A program made the translations under genes and the position numbers. The notes below the pieces were generated by a model. That model had not been told where the DNA came from and did not search any database. It was given only the letters and a program-made list of their open reading frames with translations. Source: Urophycis tenuis (lineage: Eukaryota > Chordata > Actinopteri > Gadiformes > Phycidae). Taken from it: a stretch of DNA of 64,000 nt. Positions within the stretch are counted from its first letter, which is position 1. Each line of letters starts with the position of its first letter. Location of the stretch: the NCBI GenBank assembly GCA_036785325.1, contig JAXIVH010000025.1:114501-178500 (forward strand), written 5' to 3'. Positions 11,145 through 23,053 of the stretch are shown piece by piece.

Positions 11145-11618
11145 GTGTTGCACCTTTCTTTGGCAAGCGTGGATACCTCAGAATGGATTCAACTAAATCC
11201 ATTAATCAAGCTGGATGCCTCGACCAAAGCAGACATGTTGGACTTGCCTATTTGCATCGAATTCAAATTGCAGAGCATTCATACTGTGAACCGCCTCTTC
11301 CTACTCATCCCAAAGATAACAGATAGCTTTGGGATAAAGGGAGTATACAGAGATCCAATTATAATGGAAGCCCTGAAAACTCACAACCCATATGCTGCTG
11401 CAGGTATTTTGGGACGCAGGGCCACAACGCACGCCAGGAGAACATTCCCCATAGCCCACACTACCAGCAGCAGCACGTATTATGTTGTTGACTCCAAACA
11501 AGATGGCTACATGCACTCCTGTTACTTGTGCCAAATTTGGATCCTTCCATCAGCCAACCCCTTTGCCACTTCCCAGCAGTCGGTCCTGCATGCTCAGGTG
11601 CCCATTGGTGACGCTTGA
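11145..11618 (+). other. Unassigned 157-codon open frame
   Basis: A single open frame in otherwise non-coding DNA, ending at TGA 11616-11618. The translation has ordinary-looking composition in its first half (SEWIQLNPLIKLDAS, DPIIMEALKTHNPYAAAG), but no motif, signal peptide, membrane segment or family I recognise. The first codon is TTG, so there is no clean start. It could be a decayed transposon or retrogene fragment, or chance. Confidence 0.15.
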
Positions 11619-12454
11619 GCAGAAACAATGTTGTAACTCTACCTGTGTGCAGTCAGCCTGGCCTCCCAGTGCATGTATCTACCACCCCACCTTCACGGTT
11701 GAACCTCAACCAAGCCGTGTTCTAAGCATACCTTTAGTTCCACTGTTTCCTGTGTCAGTGGGTGCTTCCAGGTCAGTAATCTAGCAAGCATTCGGGCTGT
11801 ATCATCAGGACACCATTAGTTTTCACTTTAGTTGCCTTAATTGTATTCATATCAGGCTTATGAGCATGTGACAGAGTACTAAAACAATAAAATCTCCCAA
11901 CGATTTCCATTGTTTCCAACATGCCTTCTGCACTTGGTGACTTTTTCGAAACTTTCCTGCAGCACTTGAATGTCTGGTATTAAAGGTTAAGGTTAAGGCG
12001 TCTGTGAGAACACATTTCTTATGTAAAACATTAGAGAGGGAGGCGTGTTTATTTTGCAGGATTACACAGTTGGAATGCTTGGGAGGATGCCCCAACGTGA
12101 TAAGAAATTAGCTGACAACAGTTGTTCGTACGAAATACGTAAAAAAAGCGGAAGTACGTCATGTGGAAACCGGCAGAGCGATGCAAACTCTGCATGAAGA
12201 CAAAAGAAACTGCGGAAGCCTGCCATTAAGTCTCAAAATGTGAAGTTTCGTACCCAGCAACTGAGATGAAAAAAATATTGTAAATAAATTCTGAAATATT
12301 ACAACATTTTGACATCAACAATAAGACGATACAGACTCCAAATTACAAGCGAGTACAGTGTTTGAGTTTAATGGCTTTATAAACAACTATATAAGTGAAT
12401 TATCTTAAAAATTCATGCATTTTCAGTGTAAATTCATTTGAAATATAGAGCAAA

Positions 12455-13800
12455 TTTATTTACAACAGTGTGAACTGTAACAGCAACTTTACTTAATTGG
12501 GCTGTTTATCAGAAATACACTTGGCTGCATAGAAGATTGATGATGACTACATAGAAAATAAAAAAAAAATAGTAAAAGGAAAAACAAAGATTTAGCATGG
12601 TCTTCTTTTTAAAAGACAAGTTTCTTCAGACTGATTTAGTAAAAAGTCAGTTCTTTCCATTTTATTGATGTAGACACAACATAACAAGAACCGGACACTA
12701 GTAAATCAAAAGGACTAAAGCTAAAGAAATATACCAACGGAATCATTTCCCATTCCCAGACAGGTACATTCTGAATATCATTACAGTAACTACAAAAACT
12801 CACTGATATACTGACAACAAAGCCTGAGTCGATGGATAAAGGTTGAATTACAATAACAAATCCAAAAGCCTGAGAGGAAGAAGACCATTTGATTCATTAT
12901 AAACAATAATTTACAAGTGGATTATTCATGGAAGTCACATGATCGGAAAAAAAAAATTCCATTCTAGTAATTAAATACTTCACGTAAGATAGGAAAAACA
13001 GAACTAAAAATGAATGAAAACTACAGTAAATGAGGTACAGGACAGCTTGAGCCCAAGCAACTTCAGACCAAAAAAAATCATTTTAGTCAACTCCACGCAT
13101 GATCCGTAATCACTCTGATAAACATATTCATTTACTTTGTATAGTAATTTGTTGTTTGATTAAAATGAAACTAAAAAAAAAACACAAACAGGGGGTAAAA
13201 GAAAATAACGCAGAATCCAGTGTCAAGGGCCAGAGAATGTGAGGCAGCACCCAAGGTCATTACGTCCATTTTCAGGGTAAAAAAAAAAAGAAAACAAAAA
13301 AAAGTCAAACTTTATAAAAATAACAAAAGAAAAACCAACAAAAACAACGTGGCTGCCCGCTGTAACACCTCCATTACAGCTCAGCTCCGAAGTCTTTTAA
13401 ATACAAAAATATGCATCTATATCTGCTGCCTTGTCCACTCCCCCTCCCCCCCCCCCCCCCCACCCCACCCACCCAAGTCTCTGTAATAAAGGTAGCGCAG
13501 CGTCACGTGAGTGGAGCACCCCACACACACACACGCGCGCACACCCACACACACACACACACACAGACGCAGACACACACGCACGCACGCACACACGCTG
13601 AGCAGACGGACACACACAGTGCTCAGTACGTTGTCTTCCACCGTCCCCATAAGGCATTGGATGGGTGTGTGAGTCAATGGAGGCTACGGCTGCTGCTGCT
13701 GTTGCTGCTGCTGCTTCTACTTCTAGACCAGCCCGGCGTGGCGGGCGCTGTAAACTGGGCCGGGCTCGGGGGAGCCGGGGGGAGGGAGGGGAAGCGGCCC
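12455..13800 (-). other. chd1: chd1 3' untranslated region
   Basis: Read on the minus strand from the TAG at 13801-13803. AATAAA hexamers on that strand lie at 12661-12666 and 12455-12460, giving a UTR of about 1.1-1.35 kb. The part near the stop holds a CA-rich tract (13525-13605) and a C run (13447-13461, plus strand). The end point is inferred from the hexamers. Confidence 0.45.
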
Positions 13801-16800
13801 CTATGTCTTCCGGCTGCTCCACACCTGCTCCGGGGTGCTTTTGTGGTCCGAGGAGTACTCGAAGGGGGAGCGGCGGCCCAGTGGCGAGCGAGAGTCATAC
13901 GGCGAGCGCTGGTCGCGGGGCGAGCGCGCCGGCCCACTGGCCGACGGCCGGTGCTCCGTCTGCCAGTCCGAGTGGTACCGGTACGAGTCCCACGACGACG
14001 ACGACGACTTGTGGTAGTCGGCGCCGGCGCGGTGGTCCGAGTGGCCGTGCTCCCTGCCGGAGCGCTGGTCCTCCGTCTTCCTGTGCTTAGTGTCGCTGTA
14101 GTATCTGTTGGGGGGGGAGGGGGGAGGGGGGAGACGCTTTGAGCAACATTGGTAGAGAACCTTTTCACTGAGCCACCTCGGTGGTGTCGATCATCACTTA
14201 AGGGTCTGGTTCTTTTGGGCTTTTAGATTCATCTTCACTGGTTTAGTTCGGGTTAGGTCCATCTAGGTTCAATCCACCTCCTCTCGCCCAGAACCAGAAC
14301 CCCACCGTAAAGTGGACACCGGACCGGGAACCTCTCGTAGCTTATGAGAACCAATAGGAAAAGGAGGACATGGTCCAAGAGAGCTTCACTAGGTATAACT
14401 GCTTACAGGACATGAATGCAGCAAATGGTGAATACAAAAATCATGCCAGTCATGTCTTTGCCATGACTGGCTGTTTTAACTATTTCACTATATTCTCCTG
14501 TACTGTAAGGTGTCCTTGGGTGTCCTGAAAGGCACCCCAAACTAAAATGTATTATTATTATAATAAAAAAATTGACGAATGACTATGAGGAACCCAACAT
14601 AACCAACAAGGTGGATATTGTAATTCACTACAAGGTTGCATTAGTGCTCACTGTTGACATTAAACGCTGTGACAGTTTACATGATTACATAAAAATGAGA
14701 CCTTAGACAACCCCATGTGAACCCTGTGTGGAGCCAACATGGGAACCAGGCCACCCACTTCTGGCCCAGCTCACATGTTTCACTGCTGTAAGCCACGATA
14801 AAATCAGACTCGGCCTCACAGCCGACCCTCACTGGCTGAGAGCGAGCATCTGCACCCAATAACCCAAATCACAAGTACATCTACTTTTCCACCCTGCAGC
14901 GTTCACCAGCGCTCCATTTTAAGTTTCAACGCAACTCAAAGTCTATCAGGGTTAACGACTGAATAGGGTTAGGTTTTTTTTTTCACGTTTATTTGAATAC
15001 TGGTATTATCAGATTCCCACCGCAGCTCTAGGTAAAATGTGTCGTCAACACAATAGTGTCACACACAAAAACCTCACATCTTCCCTCGTAGGCTTACGAC
15101 GGCGTGACGGACACGCACCGTGAGTCGGTTTGACGGACTGCTGGCTTCGAGAACACCAAAGAGACGCTAGCGAGGGCGCGTCACAGAGGAACGGAAGGCC
15201 TGTGGCGACACAGCGACATTCGGGAGACGGGCAGTGTTTTCACACAAACGAGTTGTTTTCACACAAACGAGTTGTTTTCACACCCGAGGGTTTGGGGGAG
15301 GGCGTGGACCCTAAGAGTGTGAGGCCTACCTGTCGTAAAATCGTGTGATTGAACCCAGGGCAAGCACAAGTAGTTCTGTTGACACAGAAGTGTAGCAACA
15401 GGCCCTTCTTCCAATTAATACAGTGGTAGGCTCATTCGAACCACTTTCACCTCCCGGTTTACTGCCTTTTAAAACCACACACTAGCTGACCGCGCGACAG
15501 CCCTTCTCCAGGCCTCGTCACCTCAGCTGTTGGTGGACCCTTGGGATGTTTTCACTAAAACACCGACACGCTTCCCACAGAGTCCTGAGGCGTACGTTTA
15601 CCTGACCAGTTCTTGGTTAAAGACAGAAAACATCTGAAGAAAAGAGTCGATCTGCACCAATGTGCATAACGAGCCCATTGAAAATAAATGATTTTGATCA
15701 GAAATTGAGTATTGCTGCTAAAAATGTTGTTATTCCTACTTATTCCTACTTTCTACTACTTGAGCAGGAGAAAAAACAACCTTTAATTCAATGAGCGTTG
15801 CTATCCTACATGTTCCAAGACTGACTGAGGGATCTAAAAATGAACAGCAGCAACAAGCCCGACGGTGGACAGACTCACAGACTCAGGCTTCACATCAAAA
15901 CAGTGGCTTTCCCACTCAGACGAGGACCAAAAGCCAGCTCCTTTTAGAGCGCTTTCCCTCACCTGTCCTGCCGGTCCCGGTCTCTGTCTCTGTCTCGGTC
16001 CCGGTCTCTGTCCCGGTCCCTGTCCCGGTCGCGTTCGCGGTCGCGCTCCCGGTCCCGGTCGCGTTCCCGGTCCCTGCTGTCCGGCCTGTAGGGGTCCCGG
16101 TCGCGGTGGTCCTTGCCGTTGCTGAAGGAGGAGTAGGGCCTCTTCCGGGACTCGCCGGCGGCGCTCTTGCGGTGGGTGTCGGAGGCGTGGCGCTCCCTGC
16201 TGCTGCTGCGCTCGTACCGGCCGGCCGGCTGGTGCCGCTCGGAGCTGTAGCTGTCCCTGCTGCTGTCGTCCTGCTGGCCGGCGTCCTTCAGCCGCTCCAC
16301 GTCTGTGGGCCCAGGAGAGCCACAGCGTTAGCCCACCAGCGTTAGCCCACCAGCGTTAGCCCACCAGCGTTAGCCCACGTTGCCTATCTAATGATGGACG
16401 AACATTGGCCGGAGTGTTAGCCCACCAGCGTTAGCCCACGTTGCCTAGCTAATGCTCCACGAACGCTAGCCGGAGCGTTAGCCCACCAGCGTTAGCCCAC
16501 CATTGGCCCAGCAATGGCCATTGCATGCTATGTTGATGTGATTGGCAAGTAGGAGTAGTAAGGAGTGAGTACCTGAATGTTTGAAGCCATAGGGATTGCC
16601 TGTGCTAGTGTTCTGGTCCGCAGCCTGTCGGGGAACAGAAGAGAGGAATCGTGTGAGAGCAGGGTAAGGAATCACTTACAGGATTTCATCATTGTATTGG
16701 GTGGCGTTTTAAAATGAATGTATCCACTGTTTGTCGTCATAGCTCATTATTATACCTTCAACAACGTTTGGCGTCCATCAGAAGGAATGCATTACATGTG

Positions 16801-18797
16801 ACATCACATGGTACAACCCGTTTCACATACCTGCGCATTTTCTTGCCTTTTCTTGATTGCATGTTTGTATAGTTTATGCAACTTCCTTGCGTCAAACTCC
16901 GTGAATTTTGAGACAAAGATCCACAAGTTTCTGTGGAGGCAAAGCATTGCGTTGGTCAACACATTGCGGCGGGTATGATTCCGCCTTCCTTCCTTCCGCT
17001 GTCTGGCTGCACCCAGTAGCAAACATGAGCATTCATGAAAACGTGATTATGCAATTTTTAACTTCTTTCTTACTGTATATCAACAATTTACAGAATTGTT
17101 GATATACAGTAGTTGTCGTAAACTGTTGACCATCCTCGTGCTCAGCGACATTCATCAACTAATTCAAGTAGAGTTGAAACTGATTTTCTTAACTTTGAAC
17201 ACATTATAATTGGTATTTGCGTGCAGCTGTTTGAAAGTGTTGCTGGCTGAGGTCTTGTGAAGTCGGTTGCGACACTCATTTTGTAACTGTTGCATCAGCA
17301 CTACATTACGTGCTGTAGGTTTAAGAGCTGGCGGCAGGCTTCACCCTCGTGAAAGCCCAAGTTTAACACCGGAACGGTGATCGGTGTTGTTCAGAGGGTC
17401 AACAAATGACATAAAATACACAAAAATGACCATGATATGTCATCAGAAATGAGGGAAACATTTCCCTACAGTCAGTGTGTTCTCCTTTTGACTCCTCATT
17501 CCGGGTCAGTTTGTTTTTCGTTTTGTCCTACAGGTCGTGACTGTCTGTTTACAGTGACAGACTGTAACTTGGGGCTGTGCCGGCCACAACATTCCACCAG
17601 GGCACAAATGAGAAGGATCACGGTCACTAGTACGGCACTAGGAGGTGCTAGACCGCAGGGAAAACGCCACAAAATTAGCTTTTGTTCAATGACAACAGCT
17701 GGCTGGCCTTTGCTTCAGATAAAGACTGCCACATAGCAATGTTGAAGCAAGGACAAAATATATCAGCACGTTCTTGCTAGTCATGATAACGGAATGGCTG
17801 ATTCTGATAATGGACTCTAGGAATGTAAATTTTTTCAGATTTCTGCGTGTCTGTTGTCCAGATTCCATACATTTGCGATAAGACAGCCGCATTCATCGTT
17901 TGTAAGAATTAAGAAGAAGAATTACTCTTTTGATCCCGCGAGGGAAATTTGGTCTCTGCATTTAACCCAATCGTGAATTAGTGAAACACTCAGAACACAG
18001 TGATGGTGAGGCACACAGTAAGGTGAAGCACACACTTAAACCCGATGCAGTGAGCTGCCTGCAACAGCGGCGCTCGGGGAGCAGTGAGGGGTTAAGTGCC
18101 TTGCTCAAGGGCACTTCAGCCCTTCGTACTGGTCGGGGTTTGAACTGGCATCCCTCCGGTTACAAGTCCGAAGCCCTAACCAGTAGGCCGCGGCTGCCCC
18201 CTAAAGGGGAGGGGGGTGAGGGGATCGGTTCTCTGCATTTGACCCATCCTATATTACATAGGAGCAGCGAGCAGCCGTGGTCAGCGCCCGGGGAGCAAGT
18301 TGGGGGTCAGTGTCTGACTCAAGGACACTTCGACATGCAGACAGTTGGAGGAGGGAATCGAACCGCCGACCTTACGGATAGAGGACGACCCGCTCTACCC
18401 ACTGAGCTACTGCCGCCCCCCCAAATTGACACGCTAACCATTTATCACGGATGACTTTCACAAATTGTACCGTGAACACGGCGACGCACGCGCAGACACA
18501 GACACAAACGGCGGCCCCGTGCGGCCGAGAACCGGACTCACTTCCTCCACTGCTTGACCAGCTCGGGGTTGGAGTACTCCTTGAGACACTCGGTGATGTG
18601 GTCTCCGATCTTGATCAGGCACTGTCTGGTGTGCTCCAGCTGCTCCCGCTCCGACAGACCCTTCTCCGGCCGGTCCAGCTGCTTCAGCGCCGCCTTCACG
18701 GGCCGCATCCGCTCCTTACACTGGGGGGGGGGGAAGAGACAGTCACCTGCATGTGGCTGGGAGCAGCCCAACGTCTTTTCTCAATGCACACATGCAC

Positions 18798-18850
<53 letters not shown>

Positions 18851-21800
18851 GACGTGCACAGACACACGCACAGACAGAAAGACAAACAGGCAGACAGGCA
18901 CACGTGCACACATACACACACACAGGCAGACGTGCGCACACACACACACACACAGGCAGACGTGCGCACACACACAGGCAGACGCACACACACACAGGTG
19001 TTCCTGTGAGTGTGCAGAACGCACCACGCTGAAGGTCTTCTGGTCCAGCTCCTCAGACTCCTCAGAGATGGGCCCGGCCTCCCCGCTGGCGGTGATGTGC
19101 ACCGGCGTGTCGGAGAGCTTCTTGGCCTTCTCTCGGATCTCCACCTTCACATCGTTCTGCTGCAGAGGCAAGGGCAGCACGACATCAATCATCCATCAAC
19201 CACACATACTCAGCGGTCCTACTCTCAAAAAGAACATATTTTCCATTATATGGTGGTATAATGACCAACTGTGTAGTCTGCAATACCATTAATACATATA
19301 ATTTTTGGAAATGCTTTAGTATTTATATATATTTATATTGCACCCACACAATGGTCAGCTTGCAGCCTTGTAGCCGTGTCCATCACGTCCATTATTAACA
19401 TTATTTTATTCAACACGGGGGTTTTGAGGGACGTGAAGGAACCCGGCTTATCATAACTTAACTCTAGACCTTCATCATCCTCCTCCTCCTCATCATCATC
19501 GCCGTACCTTTTCCAGGACCTCCTCCTGCTGCTTACAGACCGCCTCCAGCGGCTTCACCTCCTTCTTCTCCTTCGGCTCCTTCTTCTCCTTGGCGTCTCG
19601 GCTCTCCTCCTTCTTCTCCTTCTTGCACTCCTTCCGGAGCTCCGGCTCCCTGGCCTCCCTCTCCTCCGAGGGGGAGGAGGGGGAGTCCGGCTCGGGCTCC
19701 TCCTTCACCGTTACCCTCTCCACGCGGGCCCGGCGGGGGGGCGGCTTGGCCACCGCCACCTCCTGGACAGGAGCAGAACAACGTCAGCGCTGTGGGCTCC
19801 CTTTGGGCCCACGGCGGCTACGCCAAGGGAAAGTTAGCTCAACTAGATTCGCAAAATGCACAATAGAGGCGTTGAATGCAGTGGCGTGTCGATTGTGAGA
19901 AACCAAACTGTAAACGAGTCTTACGAGTCAGTAAAAAAACAAAAAAAAAAACGACATTGCAACATGGAATTCCAAATGTAGGAAACTTAGCCCTGCCAAC
20001 CTTGGAGAAATTTTATGAGTACACAGATGCCCCCCCAACATCCCCTGGGCCCCCCCCCCCCCCCCCCGCCCACTGCCAATGTACGCTCCATCGCTGCCCT
20101 CCCACCAGTGAGACACCTCACTGTGAGCTATCTGTCGGGTGGGCGCGGGGGATGTTGGGGACATGCGTGTACTCAAAATGTCTTCAAGGTTGGCAGGTCT
20201 GCTCAAACTAATGCTCGGAGCCAATTTGGATTGTGGTGAAGTCTGGGGGAAAAGGCCCGTGTGGGCAGCGTTTACCTTCTCCTCTTCTGCCTCGTGCTCT
20301 GACCGGGCATCTGAAGGAGGGTCTGAAGACGGACTCTTGATCACCTCAGTCACCTTGCTGGCCTTCAGAGCCTTGTTCTTCTTGCTTCTGGGTTTCTTCT
20401 TCCTTGAATTGGCCTACACACACAAGAACGCCCAAAGAAGAAAAACAACAAACCATGATCTTCCAGACTTTCTTTCAAGAGGGTAAAAGGTGAACTTGGG
20501 GCCTCCTGGCTGAGTCAAGCAGTCCTTCTCACTGATGTGTTGGCTGCTCTGTGCTGCAGATCACTGGTGAACTTGCGGACACTGCTTTTTCAGCACATTG
20601 ACAATCATTTTCATAATAAGTTTCGTATTACCGAAAAGGTTTTAAACTGGGGGCTGTGTCCTACTCCAATTCAAGCCACAAGGGACTGGCCTGAAATGAT
20701 TTGACGCTTTACCTTGATCTATTCAGATTTTTACACCAATATTTAATAAGTGTCACTTATTACGTGGCATACCTCTTCAATATTAAAATCAATGACTTAT
20801 GAATCATGATTTGATACTGCAAAATTAATCTTTCACGTAAAAAAAAGAGCCCCTTCAGCTTCTCTTCAGCTTCTGTTCAGCTTCTCTTTGGACTCTCTTC
20901 GTAATGCAGTGTCAACGAATTTGGTTGTATGCAAAGCATCATGGCATTGTATTCATTGTTTACCCAGTGGCTTCTCCACCTGTGGTGCATCGTCGAATTC
21001 CCCAGCAAATGGTATGTTTTCACTCACACTTCCTCCTCCCATACATTGTGAAGACAGCAGAAGCAGCCATTTCTGAATGGCACCTTCATACAAAATAAAA
21101 CTATGAAAAGTGCTACAGAGACAAGGCAGGAGCAGAGCAGGATGGTTTACAAGGTGCCTGCTCTGCCCTCTAGTGTTCTGAGGCTGCAGTTCAAGTGGCA
21201 GCCCGCATAACTCTTCTGAGGTCCTTATAGAGAAAACTTGTGATTTTGACACCTTGCCGATTCTGGTCGGTGACTGAATTCTGTATCCTGTAGTCATGTA
21301 GAAACACACTGATGTGGTGGTATGGGACATCACCAGATAACAGAATGATTCTGTGTCCTGTATCCTGTATTCATTCAGAAACTCACTGATGTGGTGGTGT
21401 GGAACATCACCAGACTACAGAATGATTCTGTATCAAACACACTGATGGTGGTTTGGAACATCACCAGACTACAGAATGATTCTGTATCAAACACACTGAT
21501 GGTGGTTTGGAACATCACCAGACTACAGAATGATTCTGTATCAAACACACTGATGGTGGTTTGGAACATCATCAGACTACAGAATGATTCTGTATCAAAC
21601 ACACTGATGGTGGTGTGGAACATCATCAGACTACAGAATGATTCTGTATCAAACACACTGATGGTGGTTTGGAACATCACCAGACTACAGAATGATTCTG
21701 TATCAAACACACTGATGGTGGTTTGGAACATCACCAGACTACAGAATGATTCTGTATCAAACACACTGATGGTGGTGGTGTGGGAAATCACCAGATAACC

Positions 21801-23016
21801 GCATCACACCACACACACACACACACTCAAGCAGCCAACACATACGCAGGTCAGAGATCCAGCAGTCCACATCGGTGCAAAGCAACAGAGCTGCTCTCTT
21901 CCACTCACCGTCCCTGCATGCCTTTGTGCTTCCTTTTTCGCCAGGTCTTTGCTTAGTAACTTAATGAGGTAGTCTGCTCTCGTTTGCAGCTGCTTGGCCT
22001 GCGGTTTCTTGTCGGGGTCGTCCGGGAGGAGCTGTAAGAGACGGGGGAGTTTGGCATGCATTGTGTCACACACTGAGACCACACCACCCACATGGCAGCT
22101 GAAAATGTTACTAGAAGATTAATTCCTTAAAAAAAGTCGCCTCTCGGGTGGCAGCCTTTTAAAAGGACTAACGGAAATGATTGATGAAATGATTCACGTT
22201 TAAAAAAAAAAAAATTGTAAAATCTAAATAAAAATCCAAAAAAACCCCCAAACTCCACATGTGTTGAATCTGACAAAGCACTGTTATGGGTATGACTGGA
22301 TGAAACCTTTGCATGGAGGGCCCCCTGGCTGGCCGTACCTTATGGGTGAGGTTCAGGTCCGGGTCCATCTTGATCATCTCCCAGCTGCCGTAGCCGTACT
22401 CGTAGATTCCTATCAGGAGGCTGGAGTCGTCCTCCTTGCCCCACTCAATGTCAAAGTGTGCGGCCTTCGAATGGCACGGGATCATGTACCTTTCAGAAAC
22501 ACAGCAACACAATCATGTTCACAGTGCACGGGACACGATTTCACCACAATTGCACCTTATAAAATTTTTTAAAAAAAAGGGATGAATTGAATTGGAAAAA
22601 CACTCAAACTTTTGAAAGATACTTAAGATCAAAGTGATACTAAGGCGGGTGGGGTTATCGTGAGGGGCACATGGTGATGACTCACGCAGCGCGATGCTGC
22701 TACAACACATTGCTCACGACTTTTGAGACTGAAGCTGTTGTTTCCGAGTCGTCCTACTCACAGGGGGGGCTTACTGTGGCGCTGGGTCGTCGACGTCCCT
22801 ATGCCTACAGGAGTTGCTTCATCCAATGTACTGAGTCATTGATATATGTATATACATAAATAAAGGTAGTTACTTCTTCCTGTCCTCTGGGTCAGAAGGG
22901 ATGGCTTTATGGAGCGGAGCCAGCTCCTCTTCATGTGAGATCACCAGCTTGGCGTTCACCTGCACGCCAGAGATCCTGAACGTTGGTCCTTTTACCTTCC
23001 CTCTCCGTCCTCCTGT

Positions 23017-23053
<37 letters not shown>

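Larger units (their letters stand above)
8895..12450. other. reep5-chd1 intergenic region, no confident gene
   Basis: Tail-to-tail interval between reep5 and chd1. It contains a long imperfect inverted repeat (10523-10683) and one unexplained 157-codon open frame (11145-11618). I recognise no RNA gene and no family-matching exon. Confidence 0.6.
13801..20413 (-). other. chd1: chd1 C-terminal region: charged linker, CHCT domain, Arg/Asp-rich tail
   Basis: 20413-19025 encode a lysine/glutamate-rich linker ending in PVHITASGEAGPISEESEEL. 18720-16831 encode the CHD1 helical C-terminal domain (CKERMRPVKAALKQLDRPEK, GDHITECLKEY, FTEFDARKLHKLYKHAIK). 16302-15963 encode VERLKDAGQQDDSSRDSYSS, RKRPYSSFSNGKDHRD and a long RD/RE repeat. 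14104-13801 encode YHSDWQTEHR, RSPYDSRSPLGRRSPFEYSS and the stop. Confidence 0.93.

Noticed and set aside
13411..14142. A 243-codon plus-strand open frame
   Set aside because: It is antisense to the last chd1 exon and reads through a C run, CA repeats and GC-rich coding sequence; no family resemblance.
15791..16345. A 184-codon plus-strand frame rich in Val/Pro
   Set aside because: It is the antisense shadow of the Arg-Asp repeat exon of chd1.
18451..19292. Open frames rich in TDRQTDRQ or CVCVCL
   Set aside because: They are CAGA and CA microsatellite translation; only the chd1 exons at 18542-18720 and 19025-19159 inside this span are real.
21375..21798. Long open frames on both strands with 18-residue repeats
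   Set aside because: They are translations of the 54-bp minisatellite, whose unit is a multiple of three without stops.
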